This document shows, in pieces, positions 23,967 to 32,794 of a DNA stretch of 64,000 nt (positions are counted from its first letter, which is position 1; every line of letters begins with the position of its first letter). The position numbers and the translations under genes are program-made. The DNA comes from Methylorubrum rhodesianum (GTDB lineage: Bacteria > Pseudomonadota > Alphaproteobacteria > Rhizobiales > Beijerinckiaceae): the NCBI RefSeq assembly GCF_014199985.1, contig NZ_JACHOS010000018.1, positions 62,001-126,000 of the forward strand, read 5' to 3'. The notes beneath the pieces were generated by a model. That model worked only from the letters and a program-made list of their open reading frames with translations. It did not search any database and had not been told where the DNA came from.

Positions 23967-26180
23967 TCAGTAGCGCGCCGTCAGGCTGGCGAGCACCGTG
24001 AGCGGGGCGCCGGGCAGGTTGTTGAAGGGGTTGAACGGCTGCTCGATGTAGCGCCGGTCGGTGAGGTTTCGGCCGTTCACGGCGAGGCGCCACGTCGGAT
24101 CGATCTCATAGAACAGAGCCGCGTCGAGGCGGGCATAGGCGCCGACCTTGTAGGTGTTGGTGATGTCGCCGAAGCGCTCCCCGACATAGGTGATGCCGCC
24201 GCCGAAGCCGAAGCCCCGGAGGGGGCCGCCCTGGAACTGGTAGGTCGACCACACGCTGGTGCTGAAGACCGGCGCCGCGGGCAGGCGGTTGCCGACGGGG
24301 ATGAAGCGATCCTTCGTGACCTCCGCGTCGAGGTAGCCGATGCCGCCGATGATCTTCCAGCCCGGCAGGATCTCGCCGGCGATGTCGCCCTCGAAACCCT
24401 GTGACCGCTGCTCGCCGGTGATGATCGAGAAGCCGGTATTGACCGGGTCGGAGGCGGCGACGTTCGCCCGCAGGATGCGGAAGGCGGCGGCGCTCACCGT
24501 GAGCTGGTCGGGGATCAGGTCGAAGCGGGCGCCGACCTCCACCTGCTCGCCGGTCTCCGGAGGCGGGCTCGCGACGTTGAGGATGTTGGCGCTCTGGGGG
24601 ACGAAGGAGGTGGTATAGCTGCCATAGAGGGTCAGCGGCTCCACCGGTCTCCAGACGATCCCGACCCGCGGCGAGACCCCGGTGAGGTTCTGCTCCGGCG
24701 GGATCGTCCGGGTGGTCGGCGTGCGCTGGAAGTAGAGCTGGTCGGCCGTGTCGAACCGAACGCCGAGCACGAGCTGCAGGCCCGGGAAGAACTCGATCTG
24801 ATCCTGCATGTAGACGCCGAACAGGCTGAGCTTCTGCCGCAGGTCGCTCTGCAGGGCGAGCGTGCCGACCTGCGGCACCGAGCCCCGGATCGGGTTGAGG
24901 AAGGAGACCGAGGTTGCCGTCCCCTGCGTCGTGTCGGGGTGGCGGTAGCCGTCCACGATCTCGAAGCCGGCCAAAGCCGTGTGGCGGAACCCGAACGGAT
25001 CGACGAAACGCCCGACCGCCTCGGTGCGGCTGTCGATGGAGTGATAGAGCGAATCGCCCTCGGTCAGGCGCCGCGCCACCGTGGTGCCGGCGGCGTTGAC
25101 GCCCGTCGCCCGGGTCGCGAGCAGGTTGAACGTGCCCCACTGGCCGTTGATCGCCTGCCGCAGGGTCAGGCTCTCGTTGACGTCATGCTCGGCCAGGAGC
25201 GTGATCGCGTTCGCTTCGCCGTAGTAGCGTGACCACGGTTCGCCGTAGAAGCGACGCACATTGTCGAGCGGCACCCGGCCGCGGAAGGCGATCAAGCCCT
25301 CATCGTACTGGCTATGCTGACGGGTGAACTCGGCGTTGAGAAACACCCGCGTCGAGGGATCGGGCGTCCAGACGAGGGCCGGTGCGAAGAAGTGCCGGGA
25401 GTTTTCCGGTCCGCCGAAATCGCGGAAGGTCGCCTCGTCCTGCGTGGCGAAGCTGAAGCGGGCGGCGAGCCCCTCGACGCTCGGGATCGCACCCGAGACG
25501 GAGCCCTGCACCCGCCGGAAGCCGAACGAGCCGCCCTGAACGGTCACGTCGGCGGACGGGGCGAGCGTGGGCTGGCGCGTGACGATGTTGATCAGACCGC
25601 CGGGGTCGCCCTGGCCGTAGAGCACGGAGGCCGGACCCTTCAGCACCTCCACGCGCTCGACATTGGCAAGGTCGCGCTGGGTCGGCTGGAACGCGTTGGC
25701 CGGGTTCAGCACGAGGCCGTCGACGGCGTAGGTCTGGGTGCGGAAACCGCGCAGGATGTAGGTGTCGGAGCGGCCCTGGATGGTCCCACCCGGCTGGACG
25801 TTGCTGACATTGGTGAGCGCGTCGGTGAGGCGGACGTCCTGCTGATCGACCAGGACCTCCCGCGGGACGACCTGAATCGATTGCGGCGTGTCGCGAAGCG
25901 CCGTGTCCGTCCGCGTCGCGGTGCCCGATCGCGCGGCGCGGTATCCGACGACGGGGCCTCCCGCCCGCTCGCCGCTCCCCGTGACCGAGAGTTCGGACAA
26001 GACGGTCTCGGTACCCTCCGCCGGAACGGCTTGTGCGTGAGCGCCGAGGGGCCAGGACGGGACGAGCAAGGCCAGGATGATCCAGGACAAGCTGGGGGCG
26101 AACACGACATTCGAGCCGGCGAAGCGGATGATCGCTCCGCTTCCGTCAAGACACGCTTTTCCCTGCGCCGCGCCGTACAT
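23967..26180 (-). CDS. TonB-dependent siderophore receptor
   Basis: A 737-residue outer-membrane receptor for a ferric siderophore. A signal sequence with a long n-region ends at PLGAHAQA. The plug has the siderophore-receptor family signatures TALRDTPQSIQVVPREVL, YILRGFRTQTYAVDG and VERVEVLKGPASVLYGQGDPGGLINIVTRQP. The barrel terminates in LASLTARY. The gene is followed by the PepSY reductase gene. The start was set at the ATG at 26180, giving a clean signal peptide; the frame remains open upstream to 26501. The siderophore itself cannot be read from the sequence, and no biosynthesis genes are present. Confidence 0.92.
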   Translation of the reverse strand: MYGAAQGKACLDGSGAIIRFAGSNVVFAPSLSWIILALLVPSWPLGAHAQAVPAEGTETVLSELSVTGSGERAGGPVVGYRAARSGTATRTDTALRDTPQSIQVVPREVLVDQQDVRLTDALTNVSNVQPGGTIQGRSDTYILRGFRTQTYAVDGLVLNPANAFQPTQRDLANVERVEVLKGPASVLYGQGDPGGLINIVTRQPTLAPSADVTVQGGSFGFRRVQGSVSGAIPSVEGLAARFSFATQDEATFRDFGGPENSRHFFAPALVWTPDPSTRVFLNAEFTRQHSQYDEGLIAFRGRVPLDNVRRFYGEPWSRYYGEANAITLLAEHDVNESLTLRQAINGQWGTFNLLATRATGVNAAGTTVARRLTEGDSLYHSIDSRTEAVGRFVDPFGFRHTALAGFEIVDGYRHPDTTQGTATSVSFLNPIRGSVPQVGTLALQSDLRQKLSLFGVYMQDQIEFFPGLQLVLGVRFDTADQLYFQRTPTTRTIPPEQNLTGVSPRVGIVWRPVEPLTLYGSYTTSFVPQSANILNVASPPPETGEQVEVGARFDLIPDQLTVSAAAFRILRANVAASDPVNTGFSIITGEQRSQGFEGDIAGEILPGWKIIGGIGYLDAEVTKDRFIPVGNRLPAAPVFSTSVWSTYQFQGGPLRGFGFGGGITYVGERFGDITNTYKVGAYARLDAALFYEIDPTWRLAVNGRNLTDRRYIEQPFNPFNNLPGAPLTVLASLTARY

Positions 26181-26484
26181 CGCCGTTCCATGTCGAGGAC
26201 CGGTTCTTCGAGGCCGGCACGGCGCCTTTACCGACATTACTCCGAGGGCGGCAAGCTGTTGCTCTGGCCTTTTACAGAATTCTTCTGAGGGTCCGCTCGT
26301 CGTGGCGGCGGAACAACAATTTATTCCAAGTCTAAACTGGAGCTGTCTCCTTGCTATTCGGCCGGCGCGAAGGGCACAGCCGAAAGTCCCGCAGGTCGTC
26401 CCGGCCCGGTTCGGGGATGCTCGCGCTGCGACGGCTTTCGTGTCTACAATCCACGGAGGTTTGCCGCGGCGGGGGCGCACCGAC
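26181..26484. other. Divergent intergenic region upstream of siderophore receptor
   Basis: About 300 bp, AT-richer at 26260-26350, likely with the promoters of the receptor (minus) and the small membrane protein (plus). No iron box could be assigned with confidence. Confidence 0.35.
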
Positions 26485-26985
26485 ATGCGACGCCTTCTCA
26501 AGTTCCTTCATACGATGGGAGCGATCGGGCTGATGGGGGCGATGGCTTGCCTCATCGTCCTCCTGAGCCTCACCCCGCCGCCCGACGCGCTCGCCGGCTA
26601 CGCCCTGATGCGCGGGGCGATGGGAGCGGTCGCGACATGGATCTTCCTGCCCTCCCTGGCCCTCACGCTGGTGGCGGGGTTGCTGGCTGTGGCGTTCCAT
26701 CCGGGTTTCCGGGAGGCGGGCTGGGCCTGGGTCAAGCTCGCCACCGGTGTGCTGGTGTTCGAGGGGGGCTTCGTCGGCATCCAGGGGCCGATGCAGGAGG
26801 AGGCCCGGCGCAGCGCCGCCGCGCTCCGGGGTGAGATCGATCCCGCCACCCTCACGGGTGCGCTCGCGGCCGAGCGCAACACGCTCTGGGTGATCCTCGC
26901 GGTCGCGATCCTCAACGTCGTCCTCGGCATCTGGCGGCCGCGCATCCTGCGGCTTCCCCGTTCCGACCTGTCCCGGCCGGCCTGA
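26485..26985 (+). CDS. DUF2269-like integral membrane protein
   Basis: A 166-residue membrane protein with four helices: near 8-28 (LHTMGAIGLMGAMACLIVLLSL), 45-72, 80-100 and 132-150. The N-terminal KFLHTMGAIG resembles DUF2269-type proteins, which often sit beside iron or copper transport genes. It is divergent from the siderophore receptor. Function unknown. Confidence 0.7.
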   Translation: MRRLLKFLHTMGAIGLMGAMACLIVLLSLTPPPDALAGYALMRGAMGAVATWIFLPSLALTLVAGLLAVAFHPGFREAGWAWVKLATGVLVFEGGFVGIQGPMQEEARRSAAALRGEIDPATLTGALAAERNTLWVILAVAILNVVLGIWRPRILRLPRSDLSRPA

Positions 26986-27135
26986 CGCATTCCGACTGCA
27001 CGCCTGAGGGATCTCGCGGATCAGCCTGGCCATGGGGAACGGTTTCAAGCCAAGCCTCGTTGCCGCCGCTGGGGTTGGTACCCTGGGGCTCCATCGGATG
27101 TAGGTTCGATGCGGGGCGCTGTGCATCGGTCCGGC

Positions 27136-27189
27136 GGCAGGACGACCAGAGGCAGGACCACCAGGCAGGACTACCAGGCAGGACGGCGG
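27136..27189 (+). repeat. Short tandem repeat ahead of the sulfite-oxidase-like gene
   Basis: Four adjacent copies of a 13- to 15-bp unit with the core GGCAGGAC-N-ACCA begin at 27136, 27151, 27164 and 27177; the last is degenerate. They end 9 bp before the ATG of the next gene, and the final copy runs into its ribosome binding site. Such a repeat can change in copy number and so alter the leader. Confidence 0.7.
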
Positions 27190-27198
27190 AGGAGCGTG

Positions 27199-27804
27199 AT
27201 GGCGACGCGAGGCTTTACCGGGCGGCCCCCTGCCGCGGCGATCCGCGAGCGGCTTCCGCCGGGGCAGTATCTCACCGACGACTTCCCCGTGCTCCAGCTC
27301 GGGCCGACGCCTCGGGTCTCGACCGAGGGCTGGCGCTTCACCCTGCGCCAGGGGGCGCGGCCTCTGGCGAGCTGGACCTGGGACGAGTTCGCACAGCTGC
27401 CGCGCACCCGCTGGAGCGGCGACATCCACTGCGTGACCAAGTGGTCGAAATTCGACACCGCCTGGGAGGGCGTCAGCTTCGACGACCTCCTCGCGGCGGC
27501 CGGCCTTGAGGCGCCGACGGGATTCGTCCTGGCGGAGGGCCATGACGACTACACCACCAATGTCCCGGTGGCGGATCTCACCGGCGGCAAGGCGATGGTG
27601 GCCACCCTCTACGACGGCAAGCCGATCCCGCCCGACCATGGCGGCCCGGCGCGCCTCCTCGTGCCGCACCTCTATTTCTGGAAGAGTGCCAAGTGGGTGA
27701 AGGGCCTGCGCTTCACCGAACGGGACGAGGCCGGGTTCTGGGAGCTGCGCGGCTACCACATGTACGGCGACCCCTGGCGTGAGCAGCGCTTTACCGGCGA
27801 CTGA
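27199..27804 (+). CDS. Sulfite-oxidase-fold molybdopterin oxidoreductase
   Basis: A 201-residue protein of the oxidoreductase molybdopterin-binding family (YedY/sulfite oxidase fold). The probable molybdenum ligand is the cysteine in WSGDIHCVTKWSKFD, followed by WEGVSFDDLL, DDYTTNVPVADL and GPARLLVPHLYFWKSAKWVKGLRF, all typical of the family. No signal or Tat peptide is seen, so it is cytoplasmic. The ATG at 27199 has GGAGGAG at good spacing. The ferredoxin reductase gene starts 14 bp after it and is the probable electron partner. Confidence 0.9.
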   Translation: MATRGFTGRPPAAAIRERLPPGQYLTDDFPVLQLGPTPRVSTEGWRFTLRQGARPLASWTWDEFAQLPRTRWSGDIHCVTKWSKFDTAWEGVSFDDLLAAAGLEAPTGFVLAEGHDDYTTNVPVADLTGGKAMVATLYDGKPIPPDHGGPARLLVPHLYFWKSAKWVKGLRFTERDEAGFWELRGYHMYGDPWREQRFTGD

Positions 27805-27818
27805 AAGGATTGCCCGAC

Positions 27819-28544
27819 GTGAGCGGCACCGCGTTCTCGCCGTCACCCTGGCGCACCGCGACGATCCGGGCGATTAAGCCCGTGACGCCGCGGGTGAAGA
27901 GCTTCCGCTTCGCCCCCCTCGACCGGCCGCACCGGGCCGGCCAGCACGTCGATGTGCGCCTGACCGCGCCCGACGGCTATCAGGCGCAGCGCAGCTACTC
28001 CATCGCCTCGGCACCGGGCGATCCCGCGGGCATCGAGCTGATGATCGAGGGGCTGGAGGCGGGTGAGGTGTCCGGCTTCTTCGACACGGTGGCCGAAGTC
28101 GGCGACGCGATCGAGCTGCGCGGACCGCTCGGCGCCTTCGATTGGGGGCCGGGGGACGGCGGCCCGGTGCTGCTGATCGGCGGCGGCTCCGGCCTCGTGC
28201 CGCTGCTTGCGATGGTGCGCGAGCGGGCCGTGCGGGCGCCCGAAGTGCCGATGCTGCTGATCTACTCGGTGCGCAACGCCGCCGAGGCCATCGCCCGGGC
28301 GGAACTCGCCGCCCGCTCCCGCGACGAGACCGGCTTCGATCTGACCCTGCTCCTCACCCGCGAGGGCGCGACCGCGGGCCGGCGCATCGACCGCGTGATG
28401 ATCGGTACGGCGATCGAGTGTCTCGGCATGCCGCGCCACGCCTTCGTCTGCGGCGGCGATGGCTTCGTCGGCACCGTCGCCGACCTGCTGGTGGATGCCG
28501 GCGTCAAGCCGGGCGTCGTCCGCACCGAACGCTTCGGCGGCTGA
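27819..28544 (+). CDS. Ferredoxin reductase-type FAD/NAD(P) protein
   Basis: A 241-residue flavoprotein of the ferredoxin-NADP reductase superfamily. The FAD-binding motif is RSYSIASAPG, and the NAD(P)-binding part starts at PVLLIGGGSGLVPLLAMVRE and ends with HAFVCGGDGFVGTVADLL. No iron-sulfur domain is fused. The GTG at 27819 is preferred because GAAAGGA lies 7 bp upstream; a TTG at 27810 is in frame. It likely supplies electrons to, or accepts them from, the molybdoprotein encoded just upstream. Confidence 0.9.
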   Translation: MSGTAFSPSPWRTATIRAIKPVTPRVKSFRFAPLDRPHRAGQHVDVRLTAPDGYQAQRSYSIASAPGDPAGIELMIEGLEAGEVSGFFDTVAEVGDAIELRGPLGAFDWGPGDGGPVLLIGGGSGLVPLLAMVRERAVRAPEVPMLLIYSVRNAAEAIARAELAARSRDETGFDLTLLLTREGATAGRRIDRVMIGTAIECLGMPRHAFVCGGDGFVGTVADLLVDAGVKPGVVRTERFGG

Positions 28545-28641
28545 CCGTGCTCAGCGGCCGCCGCTCGGGCAGGAGCGGGCGAAGCGCCTAGTCCAGAGGC
28601 GGGGCTGCCGCCGGCATGGCGTCCGGGCTGTCCGAACGAAC

Positions 28642-28681
28642 AGGAGCCGATCCCGGCCGCTTTCGGCGGGGATCGGCTCCT
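28642..28681. terminator. Bidirectional hairpin between convergent genes
   Basis: A 13-bp perfect stem (28642-28654 with 28669-28681) encloses a smaller GCCG/CGGC hairpin. It lies between two convergent genes and probably ends both transcripts, though no T-run follows on either strand. Confidence 0.6.
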
Positions 28682-28763
28682 GGGGTTTCATAGGGTGTCG
28701 AGCGGCTGGGCGACGGGCGAGGGCCGTTGCCGCCGAACCGAACGTCGATCCGGCGCGGCGCGC

Positions 28764-29138
28764 TCAGCCTTCCTCGTCGCCGTCCGAGTCGTTGTCGATC
28801 AGGTCGGAAACGTCGTCGTCTCCGTCCTCTTCCTCTAGGAAGGTGTCGTCGTCCGCTCCGCCGCTGGCGTCGTCGCCGCCCTCGTCGTCGTCCACGTTGA
28901 TATCGGTATCGTCCTCGCTGGCCTCGGCCTCGTCGAGCGAGACGATCTCCGGACCGCCCTTCTCCTCCTCGTCCTCGTCGTCATCCGAGCGGCTGGCGAC
29001 GGGCGGGGCGACGCGGGAGGTCGCGACTTGGTAGACCGTGCCGCATTTCGGGCAGGTCGCCGGATCACGGTCGAGATCGTAGAACTTGGCACCGCAATTC
29101 ATGCACTGGCGTTTGACGCCGAGTTCCGGTCTAGCCAC
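28764..29138 (-). CDS. TIGR02300 family zinc-ribbon acidic protein
   Basis: A 124-residue protein. The N-terminal 40 residues hold a zinc ribbon with two CxxC pairs (RQCMNCGAKFYDLDRDP and ATCPKCGTVY), including the FYDLN motif of TIGR02300. The remainder is an extremely acidic Asp/Glu-rich tail, probably disordered. This family typically lies next to aroA in alphaproteobacteria, as here (divergent). Its function is unknown. Confidence 0.9.
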   Translation of the reverse strand: MARPELGVKRQCMNCGAKFYDLDRDPATCPKCGTVYQVATSRVAPPVASRSDDDEDEEEKGGPEIVSLDEAEASEDDTDINVDDDEGGDDASGGADDDTFLEEEDGDDDVSDLIDNDSDGDEEG

Positions 29139-29296
29139 GGCTGCAAACCTCTGGGGACGGAGAGGGGAAAAGGATCCGGGAGAGCGGCCCCGTTAGTCGC
29201 AGCCTCCGCCCATGTCAAACGGCATGTCGCGCGCCGTATCGCATCCTGCGAGGGGGCGTTCGGCAAGGTTGGCCGTAAGCGGCGTGGAGAACCGTG

Positions 29297-29563
29297 TCAG
29301 GCGTGGCGCGACCACTTGTTCTGCCGCCGCTCGACGGCGACGCGCAGGAGACGGTTGAACGGTGTGCCGTTCACCCGGCCAGGGCGGTCGAACTCATGCA
29401 GGACGGCTTCGAGGGCGACGATGCGCTCGCTGGGCCGTCGATAGGCGCTTTCCAGTTCGTTCAGGGCTTCGAGGACGCGTTGGCCCACCGTTGAATCGGC
29501 AACGGCGGAAGCATGATCGACCTTGCGCAGGCACTGGATCACGGGCGTCATGGCCTGCACCAT
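29297..29563 (-). CDS. Hypothetical 88-residue protein
   Basis: Strong third-position GC and a sensible amphipathic sequence (VGQRVLEALNELESAYRRPSERIVALEAVLHEFDR) support a real gene, but no family was recognised. The C-terminus is basic (ERRQNKWSRHA). It lies between TIGR02300 and aroA. The ATG at 29563 was taken as the start; the frame is open for another 33 codons. Confidence 0.55.
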   Translation of the reverse strand: MVQAMTPVIQCLRKVDHASAVADSTVGQRVLEALNELESAYRRPSERIVALEAVLHEFDRPGRVNGTPFNRLLRVAVERRQNKWSRHA

Positions 29564-29989
29564 AAACTTATGTTGCGATTTGTCGAGGGGCTGGAGCCAC
29601 GCGAGCGCCCATCCGATGCGCCGTCCACACAGGATCGGCCGTTGGTGGCGGGTTGCGGTCACGATCGAGCCGAGGGATCGCAGCCGGGGCAGCTGCCGCT
29701 TGCGGTCCGATGTCGGCTGACGATGGCTCGGAGCCAGGTTGCCAGGTGCGAGTGGTGCCGCCTCAGGGATCTAGCGGGCGTGGCTGGCTCCGAACGTCCC
29801 CGAACTTCGGCCTGTCCCGTACTCCGAGACGTGCGACCTGCCCCCACCCAGCGTCCACCGGGTGCGCGGATGACGCGGGCGGGCCCGCATGGTAACGGGC
29901 GCCGGTCGCGCCGGGTCGTCCGGCGGGCGGCCGTGGTGCCCCTTCGGGCGCCGACACAGCGCAGCGCTCGAGTGAGACGTCAGATCCCC
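29564..29989. other. Intergenic region upstream of aroA
   Basis: About 430 bp. The aroA frame is open through all of it, but the translation is Arg/Pro-rich and unlike any protein family. It probably contains the aroA promoter and leader. Confidence 0.4.
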
Positions 29990-31351
29990 GTGTCGCACGA
30001 TTCCGAACCGCAGCCCGTCACCGCCTATCCCGGAGGCCCCCTGAACGGGGCCCTGAAGCCGCCGGGTGACAAGTCGATCTCGCACCGGGCGATGATCCTG
30101 GGTCTGCTCGCCATCGGCGAGACGCGGGTCGAGGGGCTTCTGGAGGGGGACGACGTGCTGCGCACCGCCGCCGCCGCCAAGGCGCTGGGGGCTCAGGTCA
30201 CTCGTGAAGGCGAGGGCCGCTGGCGGATCGTCGGCGTCGGCATCGGCGGGATGCAGGATCCGGCCGACGTGCTCGATTTCGGCAATGCCGGCACCGGCTC
30301 GCGGCTGATGATGGGCGTGGTCGGGGGGCAGCCCGTCACCGCGACCTTCGACGGCGATGCCAGCCTCCGCAAGCGGCCGATGCGGCGCATCCTCGATCCG
30401 ATCCTGAAGATGGGCGCGCAGATCGTGTCCGAGGCCGAGGGCGGGCGCGTGCCGCTGACCTTGAAGGGCCCGCGCGAGGCGATCCCGATCCGCTACGAGC
30501 TGCCGGTCGCCTCGGCGCAGATCAAGTCGGCGGTGCTGCTTGCCGGGCTCAACGCGCCGGGCACCACCACCGTCATCGAAAAGGCCGCCTCGCGCGACCA
30601 TACCGAGCGGATGCTGCGCCTGTTCGGGGCGGAGGTCGGCGTGACGCCATCGGGCGAGGGCGGCCATGGCCGGACGGTGACGCTGACCGGCCAGCCGACC
30701 CTGCGCGGCACCGACGTGATCGTGCCCGCCGATCCGTCCTCGGCCGCCTTCCCGCTGGTCGCGGCGCTGGTCGTGCCGGGCTCGGAGGTGACCTTGCGCG
30801 GCGTGATGATGAACCCGCTGCGCACCGGACTCATGACCACTCTGATCGAGATGGGCGCCGACATCGAGCGCCTCGACGAGCGCGAGGAGGGGGGCGAGAC
30901 GGTGGCGGACCTGCGGGTGCGCGCGAGTCGCCTGCGCGGCGTCGACGTACCGGCCGAGCGGGCCCCTTCGATGATCGACGAATATCCGATCCTTGCGGTC
31001 GCCGCGGCCTTCGCCGAGGGCACGACCCGGATGAACGGATTGCACGAATTGCGGGTCAAAGAATCCGATCGGCTCGCGGCGGTCGCGGCCGGCCTCGCGG
31101 CCAACGGCGTCACTCACGCGGTGGAGGGCGACGACCTGATCGTGACGGGCCGCGGCGAGCCGCCCGCGGGCGGCGGCACGGTCGCGACCCATCTCGATCA
31201 CCGGATCGCCATGGCTTTCCTCGTCATGGGCCTCGCCGCGAGGCGGCCCGTCGCCGTGGATGACGGGGCGATGATCGCCACGAGCTTCCCGAGCTTCCGG
31301 CCGACCATGCTGGCGCTCGGCGCCCGCATCGAGGACGGGGCCGCGGCATGA
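29990..31351 (+). CDS. aroA: 3-phosphoshikimate 1-carboxyvinyltransferase (EPSP synthase)
   Basis: It joins shikimate 3-phosphate and PEP to make EPSP in aromatic amino-acid synthesis. The 453-residue protein begins VSHDSEPQPVTAYPGG and has the substrate-binding PPGDKSISHRAMIL, FGNAGTGSRLMMG, the RRILDPILKMGAQ segment, and LRVKESDRLAAVA. Gly and Ala residues around NAGTGS match class II, glyphosate-tolerant type enzymes (LFGNAGTG... pattern), which is inference. The GTG at 29990 was chosen as the start; a GTG at 29972 is in frame. Its stop overlaps the cmk start by 4 bp. Confidence 0.95.
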   Translation: MSHDSEPQPVTAYPGGPLNGALKPPGDKSISHRAMILGLLAIGETRVEGLLEGDDVLRTAAAAKALGAQVTREGEGRWRIVGVGIGGMQDPADVLDFGNAGTGSRLMMGVVGGQPVTATFDGDASLRKRPMRRILDPILKMGAQIVSEAEGGRVPLTLKGPREAIPIRYELPVASAQIKSAVLLAGLNAPGTTTVIEKAASRDHTERMLRLFGAEVGVTPSGEGGHGRTVTLTGQPTLRGTDVIVPADPSSAAFPLVAALVVPGSEVTLRGVMMNPLRTGLMTTLIEMGADIERLDEREEGGETVADLRVRASRLRGVDVPAERAPSMIDEYPILAVAAAFAEGTTRMNGLHELRVKESDRLAAVAAGLAANGVTHAVEGDDLIVTGRGEPPAGGGTVATHLDHRIAMAFLVMGLAARRPVAVDDGAMIATSFPSFRPTMLALGARIEDGAAA

Positions 31352-32013
31352 TCTCGGATGATAGCGCCGTGCAGCGAAACGGCCCCCTCGTCATCGCCAT
31401 CGACGGCCCGGCCGCCTCGGGCAAGGGCACGCTCGCAAAGCGCCTCGCCCTGCATTACGGGCTGCCGCATCTCGATACCGGCCTGCTCTATCGCGCCGTC
31501 GCGCTCACCCTGATCGACGAGGGCACCGACCTCGACGATACGGCGGCGGCCGCGCGGGCCGCCTCCGCCCTCTCGGCCGAGCGGCTCTCCGATCCCCGCC
31601 TGCGGGAACGGGCGATGGGCGAGGCGGCCTCGCGGGTCTCCTCGGTGCCGGAGGTGCGCGCCGCCCTGCTGTCCTGGCAGCGGCGCTTCGCCGAGGGCGC
31701 GGAGGGCGCGGTGCTCGACGGGCGCGACATCGGCACGGTGGTCTGCCCCGAGGCACGGGTGAAGCTGTTCATCATCGCCGCGCCGGAAGAGCGGGCGCGG
31801 CGGCGGCATCGCGAACTGCTCGGACGCGGCGAGGAGACGACGCTCGCCGCGATCCTTGCCGACATTCGGGCCCGCGATGCCCGCGATTCGAGCCGCGCCG
31901 CCGCCCCGCTGAAGGCCGCCGAGGATGCGGTCGTGCTCGATACGACCGAACTCGATGCCGAGGCCGCCTTTGCCGAGGCGGTCGCCATCGTCGAGCGCCT
32001 GAAGGCCGCCTGA
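31348..32013 (+). CDS. cmk: Cytidylate kinase
   Basis: It phosphorylates CMP and dCMP. The 221-residue protein has the P-loop IAIDGPAASGKGT (17-28), LPHLDTGLLYRAVAL, the DGRDIGTVVCPEA motif and the RARDARDSSRAAAPL lid. Translation is coupled to aroA through a 4-bp ATGA overlap. The rpsA gene that often follows cmk is absent here; a DUF167 gene on the other strand follows instead. Confidence 0.95.
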   Translation: MISDDSAVQRNGPLVIAIDGPAASGKGTLAKRLALHYGLPHLDTGLLYRAVALTLIDEGTDLDDTAAAARAASALSAERLSDPRLRERAMGEAASRVSSVPEVRAALLSWQRRFAEGAEGAVLDGRDIGTVVCPEARVKLFIIAAPEERARRRHRELLGRGEETTLAAILADIRARDARDSSRAAAPLKAAEDAVVLDTTELDAEAAFAEAVAIVERLKAA

Positions 32014-32026
32014 CGGACTCCTCGCC

Positions 32027-32347
32027 TCACGTCTCTGCGCCCAGCCACGCGTCGACGCGCGCGGCCAGCGCCTGCGGATCACCGGACAGGTGCAGCCGCT
32101 TGGTGCGGGAGGTCTCGCCGGAGACGAGCGTCACCTCGGTCCTGCGCAGTCCGAGGCTCTTGGCGATGAAGGCGGTGAGGGCCGCATTGGCGGCACCCTC
32201 GACCGGCGGCGCTGCCACGCGCAGGCAGAGGACCGGACGCCCGTCGGGCTCCGTGCGAACGCCGTCGAGGCCGGTGCGGCTGGCCCGCGGCGTCAGTCGC
32301 ACCGCGAGAACGAGGCCGTCCGGATCCGGGGTGAAGGGCTTGTGCAT
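32027..32347 (-). CDS. DUF167 (YggU-like) family protein
   Basis: A 106-residue conserved protein. VRLTPRASRTGLDGV, LRVAAPPVEGAANAALTAFIAKSL and VTLVSGETSRTKRLHLSG are diagnostic for DUF167/YggU. The function is not settled. It is convergent with cmk, 13 bp apart. The start at MHKPF was chosen because the upstream residues are low-complexity basic. Confidence 0.9.
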   Translation of the reverse strand: MHKPFTPDPDGLVLAVRLTPRASRTGLDGVRTEPDGRPVLCLRVAAPPVEGAANAALTAFIAKSLGLRRTEVTLVSGETSRTKRLHLSGDPQALAARVDAWLGAET

Positions 32348-32794
32348 CGGAAGGTCTCGCCGACGCCGTCTCCCGACTGGCACCGAGACGGCTGTCGCCC
32401 CCTCTGCCCTCCGTCGCGCCCGGATACCAGCCGGACGCCGACCGTCTCGGCCCCTTTGGCTCCGTTCTCGCCGTATCGGAACGGTCGTGACGAGCGGAAG
32501 TCAGCGGTGTGCCGGTGACGCCTCCGCCGAACGTTCGCTTCGCCAGCGAAGCGGTTCACGCCATCGTGATATCGAGCTGGCCGCCGCCTCAGGCCGGTGG
32601 GCGTCTTATGCCTTTCGTGCTGTTCCTGGCATCCGGGTTGCGCTCGCCCGAGACAGCGCAACTTGAGGGCAGAAAATCCTGCATCGCATGGACGATGTCC
32701 CGAATTTTTCCCTGAGTTGGGTGCGGGCCCATCGTAGCAAGATTTAACTTTTGTGGTTTTTGGATCGTCCCAACGCGTTTCGTTGGAACCGACG
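32348..32794. other. Intergenic region upstream of the GGDEF-EAL gene
   Basis: About 450 bp without a supported gene. It holds a small hairpin at 32536-32553 (CGCTTCG, CCAG loop) and an AT-rich stretch at 32700-32765 likely to be the promoter of the downstream gene. Confidence 0.4.

Noticed and set aside
27136..27189. Considered as a CRISPR array
   Set aside because: Units are 13-15 bp and directly adjacent, with no spacers and no cas genes nearby; a simple tandem repeat.
29513..29989. N-terminal extension of the aroA reading frame by about 159 codons
   Set aside because: The translation is Arg/Pro-rich and unlike EPSP synthase; the enzyme begins near 29990.
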